Shown here piece by piece: positions 53,199 through 62,016 of a stretch of 64,000 nt of DNA; position 1 is the stretch's first letter; each line of letters opens with the position of its first letter. The notes beneath the pieces were generated by a model. The model made no database searches. It had not been told where the DNA came from and saw only the letters and a program-made list of their open reading frames with translations. The DNA comes from JAVBQF01 sp031549195 (GTDB taxonomy: Bacteria > Bacillota_I > Bacilli_A > RF39 > UBA660): the NCBI GenBank assembly GCA_031549195.1, contig JAVBQF010000020.1:53588-117587 (forward strand), read 5' to 3'. Position numbers and translations under genes: made by a program.

Positions 53199-54698
53199 TT
53201 ATACATTATTAGTGCTAAAAGAACAATTATTCTTTATTTTGTAAACAATAGTGATATTTTTATTTTTATCAATAATAATTTTATTAATAATATTTATAAT
53301 GAGTTCTTTATTAATAAAATCAAGGTTTAAAAGTTCATAAATCTCATTTGATTTATTATTCTTGTAAAGTGAAAGCAGTTTTGATTTTTCCTGAATAATA
53401 TTTTTATTTATATTTAATGATAATTTCTTATAAAGATCCTCATTTATTATTCCATTAATCTTATCAATATAAATCGTTTCAAGGTTTTGATTTAATAAAC
53501 TTATTTTATTTTCTATTAAATCCTTTTTACTTGTTCCCGAACTATGATTTTTAATATATTCTTTTATTACATTTTTATCTATTTTCTTTAAAATCCTTTC
53601 CCCTACATCATCTAATATCATCTTTTCTAACTTATTATAATTTATGCAATGGGGAAAACAAATATTTAATTTGCTCTTTTTCCTGTAGGTTGAGCAACTA
53701 GTATATGCTCTTTTTTTATCATTACTCTTAATAATATTTATTGTATGTCCACATTCCTCGCAAAATAAAAGACCATTTAAAAGATAATTTTCTTTTGAAT
53801 ATTTTCTTTTACCTATTTCTAATATATTATTAGCGGTTTTAAAAACTTTCTCTTCAATTATTGGTTCATGTGTACTATATGTGGTGATCCATTCAGTTTT
53901 ATCTATTCTTATTTCCTTTTTTGATTTGTAATTTAACTTTTTCCTTTTTCCTTGGGAAAGATGGCCAATATATGTTGGATTAGTAAGTATATCAATTATT
54001 GTTCTTGCACACCATTGGAAACCATCATAATTCATATAGTATGCCCTTGGGGTTTTTATTTTTTCTTTTAGTAAAATATTAGCAATTAAGGTTGGGGTAT
54101 TTTGCTTTAATGCTAATAAAAATATTTTTTTAACTACAACTGCTGCTGCTTCATCAATGATCAATTTATGTTTATTATTAGGATCCTTTCTATAGCCATA
54201 GCAAGCTTTCCAACCTAAAAAAAGGCCTTGTTCCTTCTTGGTTTTAAGACTTATTTTCACTTTTTTTGATATGTCTTTTGCATACATATCATTTAGTAAC
54301 GCTTTAAATGGAATAATATCATTGTCAAGTCCATCAATTAAAGTATCAATATTATCAAGTATAGAAATATATCTAATGTTATGCTCAGGAAAATACTTTT
54401 CAATATAGTATCCTGTCATAATATAATCTCTACCTAACCTGGATAAATCTTTAGTTATAACCATATCTATTTTCTTTTTTTCAATGTCTCTAAGCATTCT
54501 TTGAAATGATGGCCTATTAAAATCTGTTCCACTATAACCATCATCAACATATTCTGAAATAAATTCATAGTTATTTTCTTTTATATACTTCAATATTAAT
54601 GTTCTTTGATTTGTAACACTTTCACTTTCACAAACTTTTTCTTCGTCTTCTTTTGATAATCTAATATATATTCCTACTTTATAATTTTTCGTCTGCAT
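53199..54698 (-). CDS. Large serine recombinase of element 1
   Basis: About 499 residues from ATG 54698 (MQTKNYKVGIYIRLSKEDEE); the frame runs to 54722, but that start lies inside the tiny gene upstream. Catalytic resolvase domain with Ser in YIRLSKEDE, DDGYSGTDFNRPSF and TKDLSRLGRDY. The Recombinase domain follows (TPRAYYMNYDGFQW and ILTNPTYIGHLSQGKRKK), then a zinc ribbon (LFCEECGHT and a later Cys pair) and a coiled coil. TnpX-like group. It should integrate and, with a directionality factor, excise element 1. No breaks seen. Confidence 0.95.
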   Translation of the reverse strand: MQTKNYKVGIYIRLSKEDEEKVCESESVTNQRTLILKYIKENNYEFISEYVDDGYSGTDFNRPSFQRMLRDIEKKKIDMVITKDLSRLGRDYIMTGYYIEKYFPEHNIRYISILDNIDTLIDGLDNDIIPFKALLNDMYAKDISKKVKISLKTKKEQGLFLGWKACYGYRKDPNNKHKLIIDEAAAVVVKKIFLLALKQNTPTLIANILLKEKIKTPRAYYMNYDGFQWCARTIIDILTNPTYIGHLSQGKRKKLNYKSKKEIRIDKTEWITTYSTHEPIIEEKVFKTANNILEIGKRKYSKENYLLNGLLFCEECGHTINIIKSNDKKRAYTSCSTYRKKSKLNICFPHCINYNKLEKMILDDVGERILKKIDKNVIKEYIKNHSSGTSKKDLIENKISLLNQNLETIYIDKINGIINEDLYKKLSLNINKNIIQEKSKLLSLYKNNKSNEIYELLNLDFINKELIINIINKIIIDKNKNITIVYKIKNNCSFSTNNV

Positions 54699-54702
54699 AA
54701 TA

Positions 54703-54801
54703 TCAATCACTTTCATATTCAATCAAAAATATTTCTATATAATCTCCAATTACTTCATAGATATCTTTTCCTGATTCATCAAAAACTACTTTTACATTCA
54801 T
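54703..54801 (-). CDS. Tiny protein upstream of recombinase 1 (32 aa)
   Basis: Reverse-strand ATG 54801 opens MNVKVVFDESGKDIYEVIGD and ends in ESD at 54703, 4 bases before the recombinase start. It has no known family to me. It is acidic, and its position right before and coupled to the recombinase suggests a regulator or recombination directionality factor (inference). An AGGTGTTAAT site precedes it. Confidence 0.6.
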   Translation of the reverse strand: MNVKVVFDESGKDIYEVIGDYIEIFLIEYESD

Positions 54802-54852
54802 ATTAACACCTATTTAAGAATATGAAATAGTTAATTGAATAATGAGACAAAT

Positions 54853-54878
54853 AAAAAACTATTTTATATAAAATAGTT
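54853..54878 (-). terminator. Terminator of the gene at 54881
   Basis: AACTATTTTA and TAAAATAGTT form a stem around TA; T residues follow on the reverse strand. Confidence 0.7.
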
Positions 54879-54880
54879 AA

Positions 54881-55408
54881 TTAAGCAACTTCATTAGATT
54901 GTCTATATTTATTAATAATAGTATCAAAATCTATCAAATTATTATGATTATTATCTAGTGAAAACCACAATATGTAGTCAGTTTTACTTTGATTTACCCT
55001 TAACATTAACATATTATACATATCTTTATTAATATTCAATTCTCCACTAATATATTTATATCCATAACTTATTATATTAAAATAGTTTTCTTCTATTTTT
55101 GTTTCTCCAATATAATATTCAAATAAATCATCAGTTAAGCATACTGTGTTAACATCAGACTTTTCAAAGACCTCAATTTGTACTTGAATGTTTACTGTAT
55201 TTCCTGTTTGTTTAAAACCTTGAAGTGCTATAGAAAGACTACACGTGCCATTAAATCCTTGAAATTCATCAACGATTCCAGTCTCTCCTATATGTGCAGG
55301 ATTTGATTTATACCCCCATGGCATACTATTTTGAGCAGCAACATTATCCATGGTAATAAATAGCCCCATTACTAAAATTACCATTAAAAGCTCCATCACT
55401 TTTTTCAT
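54881..55408 (-). CDS. Secreted hypothetical protein of element 1
   Basis: 175 residues with a clear signal peptide (MELLMVILVMGLFITMDNVAA, cut after AAA-like VAAQ). The mature part is polar, with two Cys (TCSLS and TVCLTDD), NNHNNLIDFD near the end and no membrane anchor. It may be a soluble or surface-associated partner of the large Ig protein, which is encoded upstream with a terminator between. No family recognised. GGGGGATAAA precedes ATG 55408. Confidence 0.7.
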   Translation of the reverse strand: MKKVMELLMVILVMGLFITMDNVAAQNSMPWGYKSNPAHIGETGIVDEFQGFNGTCSLSIALQGFKQTGNTVNIQVQIEVFEKSDVNTVCLTDDLFEYYIGETKIEENYFNIISYGYKYISGELNINKDMYNMLMLRVNQSKTDYILWFSLDNNHNNLIDFDTIINKYRQSNEVA

Positions 55409-55463
55409 TTTTATCCCCCTAATTGCGTGTTATTATACCACAAACTAATTAAAAGTCAATCGA

Positions 55464-55487
55464 AAAGCCTATCAAATGATAAGCTTG
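55464..55487 (-). terminator. Terminator of the Ig-repeat gene
   Basis: AAGCTTATC and GATAGGCTT pair around ATTT with one mismatch; TTTCG follows. Confidence 0.5.
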
Positions 55488-55496
55488 TCTTTTTTA

Positions 55497-57752
55497 CTAG
55501 GGATTTATAGTAGTTTCATTAACATCAGACCAATCTGGCGTTGGGTTACCTCTATATTGAATTGATTGAACATTGAAGTCAATATCAAGCATTTTTCCTT
55601 GGTAAATATTTCCAGCCATTCTATCAAAATAAATTGTGTATACATATTCAATGTTATTTATTCCTGTTGTTTCTGTCTGTCTGTTAATTGTACCTATGCT
55701 TCCGTTTAATATGCTTACTGAAGAAGTTTTTTTATTATCAGTTAAATTAAGTGGCGTTAGAGATTCAACTTCCTCATAGCTTCTGTATTCTCCAGGATAA
55801 ACTTTAAAAACATCATAGTTTGGCATAGTTCCTTCTGATCCAGCAAGATTCAAAATGGATCTAACCCAGATACTTATATTATTTTCATTTTTTACTTTTG
55901 CCTTTACTACAATAACATCACCAGGATTTAAGTTTTCAATGTTTGTATTTGATATTATGCTGTTATTCTGATACATCTTAAATTCTTCTATTTTAGCTAA
56001 TCCAAGATTATTTCTATTAATGACAACTGTCCTAATTAGCTCTTCCGCAATATTTCCAGAGGAATCTTTGACGTTGTATTTTATCGTATAAGTCCCTTCT
56101 ATATTCTCATTATAAACGGGATCGGTTGTAATGACTATTTTGCTATTATCTATTGTATCATAGTTATCTGTTACACTAATACCATCCAACATATTATACT
56201 CTGTGCCTAATTCCAGTGTAATAGTGTCATAAGTAGTTTTAATTATAGGTTTTATTGTATCCCTTACAATCACTTGAATAACAAGGGTTGCTTCGTTTAA
56301 AGAAGAGTCCTTTACTGTATACACTAACTCATAAGTTCCTATTTTATTTAATATCACATTATTAGTTAATGAAACTCTATTTGTTATATCTCCATCATAA
56401 TTATCTGTCGCAGTCAAAATTGGAGGATTAAAAAGGGTGTTGACTTCATGATAAATAGGAGTTGGGCCTGTATAATTTATTATTGGCGCTACTGTATCTC
56501 TTACAATAACCTTTCTTTGGATAAAAGACTCATTACCTGCTTCATCTTTCACTCGATAAGTAATATATGTTGTACCGACAATTGATGTATCTACACTATT
56601 TTCAACTTTTATTTGAGCAGTTATATTCCCACTATAATTATCAAGTGCTTTAGCTCCTTGCTCAATGTATTCTTCTCCTAAATTCAATTCGATTACTTCG
56701 TCTCCGTTTAAAGTAATTAGAGGTTTTACATTGTCTCTTACTATAACTGTTCTTGTAGCAACAACTGAGTTACCATTTGAATCTGTAACAATATATCTAA
56801 TATAATATGTACCTAATTTTGTTTCTAATAATTCCTTACTAACAATTACCTTGCCAGTCAAATCTCCATCGGTTTTATCATAAGCACTATATCCTGCTTC
56901 TTTATATCTATCTGGATAATCCAAATATACCGTTGCATTTCCTTTCAAGGTAATAGTTGGTTTATCACCATCAATTACCATTACCGTTCTTGTTATTATT
57001 GCCTTATTTCCACTAGAGTCTGTTACAGAATACTTTATATAGTATATACCATTTTTAGTTGTATCTACATTACCTTCTATAACAATACTGTTAGTTAATT
57101 CTTTATCATAATTATCTTTTGCAATTGCCCCTAATTCTTTATAAAGATCGCCCTTATTAACATATACTACTTCTCCACCATTTAAAATAATCGTTGGACT
57201 TACATCATCTATTATTTTTACTTTTCTTTTAATGCTTTTAGTATTATTATCTATTGTCACAGTATATATAACTTCGTATTCACCAACTTTTGTCATATCT
57301 AGATTACTTGTATTTATTTTTACTAAATTATATATCTCAATGTCACCCATATATGCTTTTGCACCATATTCTTGATATTGATCACCATATCTAATAATTT
57401 GCTCGCTAGGGCCAAGTAATTCAATTCTAAGCATTGTAGTTTTGCAAATTTTTTTTAATTCATATTTATTCTGACCATTAGTGTCTTTAGAAACTATTAC
57501 ATACGAATCATTAATACATTCATTATCAAAAACTGATAAGTATCCCCTACTAATCAAATCTTTAATCATTATCTTTTCTTCTGTGTTAATAACAAGATTG
57601 TTGTCTTTTATGTATTTTCTAGTTGCTATTATTGTTTGATCCTCTTTGCAACATCTAAGCAATAATAAAAGAATTATAATTAATATAATCAACATTATAA
57701 TTTTTCTTATATTATTCTCTTCTAATTCCTTTTTGCTTTGATTTTTTTTCAT
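55497..57752 (-). CDS. Membrane-anchored Ig-repeat protein with camelysin-like C-terminus
   Basis: 751 residues. A basic start and one helix (residues about 15-35). A small domain related to the GKVIG family (LVINTEEKIMIKDLISRGYL, Cys, SYVIV). Then six repeats of about 75-80 residues, each beginning P-x-I-x-L-x-G and ending Y-x-V-x-D-x-x-G-N, the DUF5011/HYR-like Ig fold. At about 600-751 a camelysin-like domain (NLNPGDVIVVKAKVKNENN, YTIYFDRMAGNIYQGKM and SIQYRGNPTPDW) ends it. So it is a surface adhesin-like fibre anchored to the membrane. It joins two domain types that exist as separate genes at 47.6-51.5 kb. Confidence 0.88.
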   Translation of the reverse strand: MKKNQSKKELEENNIRKIIMLIILIIILLLLLRCCKEDQTIIATRKYIKDNNLVINTEEKIMIKDLISRGYLSVFDNECINDSYVIVSKDTNGQNKYELKKICKTTMLRIELLGPSEQIIRYGDQYQEYGAKAYMGDIEIYNLVKINTSNLDMTKVGEYEVIYTVTIDNNTKSIKRKVKIIDDVSPTIILNGGEVVYVNKGDLYKELGAIAKDNYDKELTNSIVIEGNVDTTKNGIYYIKYSVTDSSGNKAIITRTVMVIDGDKPTITLKGNATVYLDYPDRYKEAGYSAYDKTDGDLTGKVIVSKELLETKLGTYYIRYIVTDSNGNSVVATRTVIVRDNVKPLITLNGDEVIELNLGEEYIEQGAKALDNYSGNITAQIKVENSVDTSIVGTTYITYRVKDEAGNESFIQRKVIVRDTVAPIINYTGPTPIYHEVNTLFNPPILTATDNYDGDITNRVSLTNNVILNKIGTYELVYTVKDSSLNEATLVIQVIVRDTIKPIIKTTYDTITLELGTEYNMLDGISVTDNYDTIDNSKIVITTDPVYNENIEGTYTIKYNVKDSSGNIAEELIRTVVINRNNLGLAKIEEFKMYQNNSIISNTNIENLNPGDVIVVKAKVKNENNISIWVRSILNLAGSEGTMPNYDVFKVYPGEYRSYEEVESLTPLNLTDNKKTSSVSILNGSIGTINRQTETTGINNIEYVYTIYFDRMAGNIYQGKMLDIDFNVQSIQYRGNPTPDWSDVNETTINP

Positions 57753-57820
57753 AGATTATCTCTCAATTTCAATTATTATAACTTAATTATACACAATATT
57801 GTAAAAATATTAAAGAAAAA

Positions 57821-57846
57821 GAAAACGTTTGCAATAACAAACGCTT
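57821..57846 (-). terminator. Terminator of the gene at 57845
   Basis: AAGCGTTTG and CAAACGTTTT pair around TTATTG, followed by TC and T-rich sequence. Confidence 0.6.
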
Positions 57847-58297
57847 AAATTTCTTCAAATATAAATTCCTCTTTATCTCTATTAAAACTTAGATTATATT
57901 TTTTACTTTCTTCTACTTCCACTTCTATTTTAGTTGGTCCAACAGTTTGGGTAACATTTTTATACATTACTCCTGGCCTAGTCCACGAATATTGAACCTC
58001 AATAGTATGCTTTCCATTTTTTAAATAAATACCACTCTTCATTCCTTCACCAAATCTATGTGGTTCGTTGTTGTCAATTTTATATATAATCATTGAATCA
58101 GTCACAATTCCTGCCATTTTTGTCTTTAAGTATACTTTTACTATACCCTTGTTTTCTTCTTCAAATTTCTTTTGATTTTCTTTTGTCTTTTTAGTCTTAA
58201 TAATCAAGTATGGAACATAAACAACTATGTATAGACCCATAATTATTACAATTAAAACGGTTGGCCAAGATAATAAATTTTTAATAAGTTCTTCCAT
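57845..58297 (-). CDS. Hypothetical membrane protein of element 1 (150 aa)
   Basis: One N-terminal helix (VLIVIIMGLYIVVYVPYLII), a charged linker and an external or cytoplasmic beta-like domain with VYLKTKMAGIVTDSMIIYK, KNGKHTIEVQYSWTRPGV. This last part resembles small domains with a PEGA-like layout (DUF2846-type, guess). ATG 58297 follows AGGAGCATTT. It lies 9 bases downstream of the 58307 gene, so they form an operon. Function unknown. Confidence 0.65.
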   Translation of the reverse strand: MEELIKNLLSWPTVLIVIIMGLYIVVYVPYLIIKTKKTKENQKKFEEENKGIVKVYLKTKMAGIVTDSMIIYKIDNNEPHRFGEGMKSGIYLKNGKHTIEVQYSWTRPGVMYKNVTQTVGPTKIEVEVEESKKYNLSFNRDKEEFIFEEI

Positions 58298-58306
58298 AAA
58301 ATGCTC

Positions 58307-58768
58307 CTATTTATCTTTCTTTTTTGTTACAACTTTAGTTGGAACATTATCAGTGATTTTTAAATCTTCTAATAATCTATAAAACCTTGTCACTCCAAGC
58401 ATACTACAATCAACTCTTACAGTTTCACCAGTTTCCTTAACAACATTCAAGGTACAATCACTATCACTTCCAGCAGAATCATAAGTTGTTTTAATTCTAG
58501 CATTAATTTCTACTTCTTCAAGATTAAATTCATACTTCAACTTACTAAATCTATAGACATATAGTTTATCATCCTCAATTACTAACTTAATATTATCTCC
58601 AAATACTGCAAAATAAATAAGTAATAGTCCTAATCCTGACCCGATCAAAATACAGTATAATGGATCTAACCAAATGGTTGCAATAAATCCAGCAAATGCT
58701 CCTCCAACAATTCCATAAACAATATTTTTAATTATAATAAATAAACTGCTTTTATATTCTTTTTTCAT
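58307..58768 (-). CDS. Hypothetical membrane protein of element 1 (153 aa)
   Basis: Two N-terminal helices (IIIKNIVYGIVGGAFAGFIA and LYCILIGSGLGLLLIYFAVF), then a soluble part (KLVIEDDKLYVYRFSKLKYE) that looks like a PH-like domain of bacterial membrane proteins (guess). AAGGAGTAAAAAT before ATG 58768 sets the start; the frame is open to 58816. First gene of its operon with 57845. No function known. Confidence 0.65.
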   Translation of the reverse strand: MKKEYKSSLFIIIKNIVYGIVGGAFAGFIATIWLDPLYCILIGSGLGLLLIYFAVFGDNIKLVIEDDKLYVYRFSKLKYEFNLEEVEINARIKTTYDSAGSDSDCTLNVVKETGETVRVDCSMLGVTRFYRLLEDLKITDNVPTKVVTKKKDK

Positions 58769-58900
58769 ATTTTTACTCCTTAATAATATACTACCATTTA
58801 TGTCTTTGCATGGCAACTATTTGTATATATATCAATTCCATTAAGTTATAACTATACTTGTTAAATATAATATATTATGCATTATCTTTTCAAAGCCGAT

Positions 58901-58906
58901 AGGGTG
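58901..58906. other. Right attachment site of element 1 (core AGGGTG)
   Basis: Same six bases as at 52036-52041. Left is element sequence (AAAGCCGAT), right is host codon sequence (GTATGCCAGAG). Confidence 0.85.
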
Positions 58907-59454
58907 GTATGCCAGAGATGACATTTGAGTGGGCATTGAGGCAAGCAGGAATTGACCCAAGTAGTGACTTAACTATTGATACTAGCATTGCATTCCCAGC
59001 AATGGGTGGTGCATTTATTGGGGGGCTTGGTGACTTTGTTACACTATTTGAGCCAACAGCATTAACTGTCGAAAAGCAAGGCTTTGGCTATGTTGTAGCA
59101 TCAGTTGGGGAATTAGGTGGTGTAGTCCCATATACTGCATATAATGCAAAAATTAGCTACATAGAAAAAAATCCTGATGTAATTGAAAGTTTTACGAAGG
59201 CAATTCAAAAAGGATTAGACTTTGTACATAAAAATGATAGTGAAGTTATTGCAAAATCTATTTTATCATTTTTCCCAGATACATCTTTAAATGATTTAGT
59301 AAATGTTATTGATAGATATAAGAGTCAAGATACATGGCCACAGACTACTAAATTTAGTGAGGAGTCATTTATGCATATGCAAGAAATAATGAAAGCGGCT
59401 GGAGAATTAGAATCTACTGTTAACTATAAAGAATTGATTTATGTAAAGGATTAA
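58901..59454 (+). CDS. ABC importer substrate-binding protein, 3' part of the split gene
   Basis: Continues the frame of 51603: K-G-G, then MPEMTFEWALRQAGIDPSSD and FPAMGGAFIGGLGDFVTLFE, to the stop at 59454. The ATG 58909 is a former internal Met and lacks a good ribosome site. The GDFVTLFEP segment is typical of the second lobe of NMT1/SsuA-like proteins. No frameshift or stop has accumulated in this 3' part. It is followed by the ATPase gene one base later. Confidence 0.9.
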
Positions 59455-59455
59455 A

Positions 59456-60038
59456 GTGGAAAAAGCCATTTTAAAAATAAATGATTTAAAAAAGGTCTAT
59501 CACGATAAAAATGGAGAGATTGTTGCAATCAAAGATATAAGTTTAGAAATAAATGATAAAGAGTTTATTTCTATAGTTGGACCGTCTGGATGTGGTAAAT
59601 CAACATTTCTTTCTATCCTATCTAATTTAGAAAGTAAAACAAACGGTAGTATTTCATTTAGCAAAGAAGATATTAAAATTGGGTATATGTTACAGAAAGA
59701 CTCTTTATTTCCCTGGAGAACCATATTAGATAATTGCTTACTAGGTTTAGAAATAAATCACACTTTAAATGAGCCTAATAAGTGTGCAGTTATAAATTTG
59801 CTAAAGAAATATGGACTTGAAGATTTTATAAATAAATATCCATCTTCTTTATCCGGTGGGATGAGGCAACGTGCGGCATTAATTAGAACGCTTGCGACTA
59901 ATCCTGATATACTGTTATTAGATGAGCCTCTTTCAGCGCTTGATTATCAAACTAGATTAGCATTATCGGACGATTTGTATAAGATAATAAAGCAGGAAGG
60001 TAAAACAGTTATAATGGTTACTCATGATTTGGCTGATG
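59456..60038 (+). CDS. ABC importer ATPase, 5' part of a split gene
   Basis: GTG start at 59456 behind AAAGGA. 194 codons hold GPSGCGKSTFLSIL (Walker A), a Q loop, LSGGMRQRAALIRTL (signature), ILLLDEPLSALD (Walker B) and MVTHD (H-loop), a SsuB/TauB/ThiZ-like ATPase. Immediately after THDLA at codon 194 (GAT, 60035) element 2 begins. The frame as it stands reads on to a stop at 60187 and gives a different tail of about 50 residues. The 3' end of the gene is at 63583-63762; joined, it has 252 codons. Confidence 0.93.
60035..60038. other. Left attachment site of element 2 (core GATG)
   Basis: GATG is shared with 63583-63586. Left is host ATPase sequence (GATTTGGCT), right is element sequence (TGAGAGGT). 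Confidence 0.8.
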
Positions 60039-60056
60039 TGAGAGGTAGAAAGAACA

Positions 60057-60087
60057 GTAAAAAATTGTATTTCAACAATACAATTTT
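60057..60087 (-). terminator. Terminator of the element 2 glycosidase
   Basis: AAAATTGTATT and AATACAATTTT pair around GTTGA, followed on the reverse strand by TTAC. Confidence 0.65.
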
Positions 60088-61360
60088 ACTTTGTTACAAT
60101 AAAAGCATTTGGCATAGATCTTATAGTTCTCCTTGCACCATTGTGAGGAACATTTATTATTTTGCCATTTTCATACATTGTACTTGATGTACCTCCATCT
60201 AGATTTGCAGCATTGTATGCACCATATTTTAATAGAATATCTGCAAGGTCATTTAAATCAACTCCCAGACTATGTTCTTGCCTTCCATCTATTACAAGCA
60301 TCAATACTATCCCATCCTTTCTTTGACCAATAGCAGTTCTAGGCTGTATACCCCAACCACCAGCACTAGTTGCATAATTAGATTTACCGTTGACAATTAA
60401 AAATGGTCCAAAGTCAACACAATCTCTAATCCCTATCTCCAATGCTTCTTCTGTGCTCATATTCTTAAGTACTAGTCTATTATTTATATCAAATCCTATT
60501 ATTCCGCCATTATAAGGTACTGGTCTAAAATAAGTTTTAAACTCTCCTTTAGATATTACAGTTCCATGAGGTATTCCTCCATTGCTCTTCCATTCTGGGT
60601 CATACCAGCCACCAGCATTTATTGCCACAAGGGCATTGCTTCTTTTAGCCATTACTTCAATTGTCTCACCATACGCCTTGTCATCTGTTCCTGCTCCTAA
60701 ACTAGTTGCTATACTAACTTTTGAAGGATCATAAATAACAGCCAAATATCCCTGATAATTATAGTTTTCATATCTTGTCTTGCCTTTAATATTAATTATT
60801 TTATATATTTGATCTATCGAATCCTTTGTGAGTATTTCTTCTTCGTATTTATTCGCATAGTTCTTCTGATTGTATTTAATATCATCAAAAGTTATTATCT
60901 CTTCATATTCTTCATGAACAACCTGCTTTTCCAAAAGAACTTTTCTAATATCACTATCTGTATATAAAAATGTTGCTAAATATTGATAGTTAAAAGTATT
61001 CATACTTTTTTCAATTAACCATTTCTTAAAGCCATTAGTATCACTATATAGCAAAAGCATTATACCAAATAATTCCAATATGTATCCTGACATTATAAGT
61101 GACGAGGCAATTATTCTTTTCTTTTTTGGCTTTTCTTTTGGGAAATATAAGAAATAAAGAAATAGTCCTAGTAAGAATATAAACACCTGTATTCCAATTA
61201 TTTCAGGTAATGCTTGCGCAAACCATGTATTCGTAAAAACAGCGCTATTTAAAGATACTATATAAAAGCAAATAAAAACAGGCGTAGTAATTGAACTAAC
61301 AATCATAAAGCTCTTGCTTATTGTTCTTAATATTTTTGCTTTACAATTATTTTTTTTCAT
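60086..61360 (-). CDS. NAGPA-type phosphodiester glycosidase, element 2 copy
   Basis: 424 residues with about three N-terminal helices and the external NAGPA domain: INAGGWYDPEW, GGIPHGTVI, DCVDFGPFLIVNG, VIDGRQEHSLGVDLND and NLDGGTSSTM. It is clearly a paralog of the chromosomal protein at 6056-7351, similar along its length, with the most conservation in the catalytic domain. It shares its gene order: a secreted coiled protein is encoded just upstream (61388). It presumably acts on surface polysaccharides. ATG 61360 follows GGGTGTAGT. Confidence 0.85.
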   Translation of the reverse strand: MKKNNCKAKILRTISKSFMIVSSITTPVFICFYIVSLNSAVFTNTWFAQALPEIIGIQVFIFLLGLFLYFLYFPKEKPKKKRIIASSLIMSGYILELFGIMLLLYSDTNGFKKWLIEKSMNTFNYQYLATFLYTDSDIRKVLLEKQVVHEEYEEIITFDDIKYNQKNYANKYEEEILTKDSIDQIYKIINIKGKTRYENYNYQGYLAVIYDPSKVSIATSLGAGTDDKAYGETIEVMAKRSNALVAINAGGWYDPEWKSNGGIPHGTVISKGEFKTYFRPVPYNGGIIGFDINNRLVLKNMSTEEALEIGIRDCVDFGPFLIVNGKSNYATSAGGWGIQPRTAIGQRKDGIVLMLVIDGRQEHSLGVDLNDLADILLKYGAYNAANLDGGTSSTMYENGKIINVPHNGARRTIRSMPNAFIVTK

Positions 61361-61387
61361 TACTACACCCGCTATATACTTTCTTAT

Positions 61388-61915
61388 TTATACTATATAG
61401 TTATTATAAATAAGGGAAGTGTATTTTTCAAGTGCCTTTTTATTATGTTCATTTGCCCAGTTATTATATTTTTCAACTCTTTCATTATAATCAACAATTA
61501 ATTTTATGAATGATTCAACCATTAGACCGTAGTTTTCTGAATACAATTGGCATTTTTTTAAAATGTTACTTTCATAGAAATTATGTGCACAATATAATTT
61601 TAAATTGCTAGTTTTGCTAATTGTATTTTCAAGTTTCTCTTCGATGCCTTTCATTATAGTACTATAAATCATTTCTTTCTCAGCTAAATCTTCATAATAT
61701 TCACTATAAAAACCATATATATTAGGGATTTCCTCCTTATAATATTTTAGACTAATTATAAAGCCTTCATAATCTTTTTCTATGGTTTCTTTAATTACTG
61801 CCTTATTTTGATTTTCTTCATTAAAAGAGTCTACATAGGCTGATACATTGTCGATAGTTAATAAACTAACACCTAAAAGTACAAGTGCCAGCCCGGTATT
61901 TATCATTATCTTCAA
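61388..61915 (-). CDS. Secreted helical protein, element 2 partner
   Basis: 175 residues from TTG 61915 (AGGTGATATAG before it) or ATG 61906. Signal peptide (TGLALVLLGVSLLTIDNVSA), then a charged helical part. Two Cys (KLYCAHNF and KKCQLYSEN) and YNERVEKYNNWANEH match the layout of the chromosomal partner at 7360-7956. Unlike that one, its N-terminal segment could be cut, giving a secreted form. Operon with the glycosidase at 60086. Confidence 0.75.
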   Translation of the reverse strand: MKIMINTGLALVLLGVSLLTIDNVSAYVDSFNEENQNKAVIKETIEKDYEGFIISLKYYKEEIPNIYGFYSEYYEDLAEKEMIYSTIMKGIEEKLENTISKTSNLKLYCAHNFYESNILKKCQLYSENYGLMVESFIKLIVDYNERVEKYNNWANEHNKKALEKYTSLIYNNYIV

Positions 61916-62016
61916 CTATATCACCTACCTATTATAAGCATATATGATATTTTATTGTAAGTAAATTTATTTTACTGTAAAAGGGACTTTGTTTACACTT
62001 TTATTTACTAATACAT

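Larger units (their letters stand above)
52036..58900. mobile_element. Intervening element 1, with large serine recombinase
   Basis: A 6865-base insertion in the binding-protein gene, bounded by AGGGTG at both ends (52036-52041 and 58901-58906, one copy counted). Removing it restores the frame KGGMPEM. Its contents are a 44-residue protein, an RluA-family pseudouridine synthase, a large serine recombinase with a tiny upstream gene, and four envelope or membrane proteins. Recombinase and envelope genes point against the host operon. The rejoined host site reads GGCA-GAAAGGGTGGTA-TGCC with matching arms. The closed element would have AGCCG-ATAGGGTGAA-CGGCT, also with matching arms, as is usual for att sites of serine recombinases. 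Confidence 0.9.
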
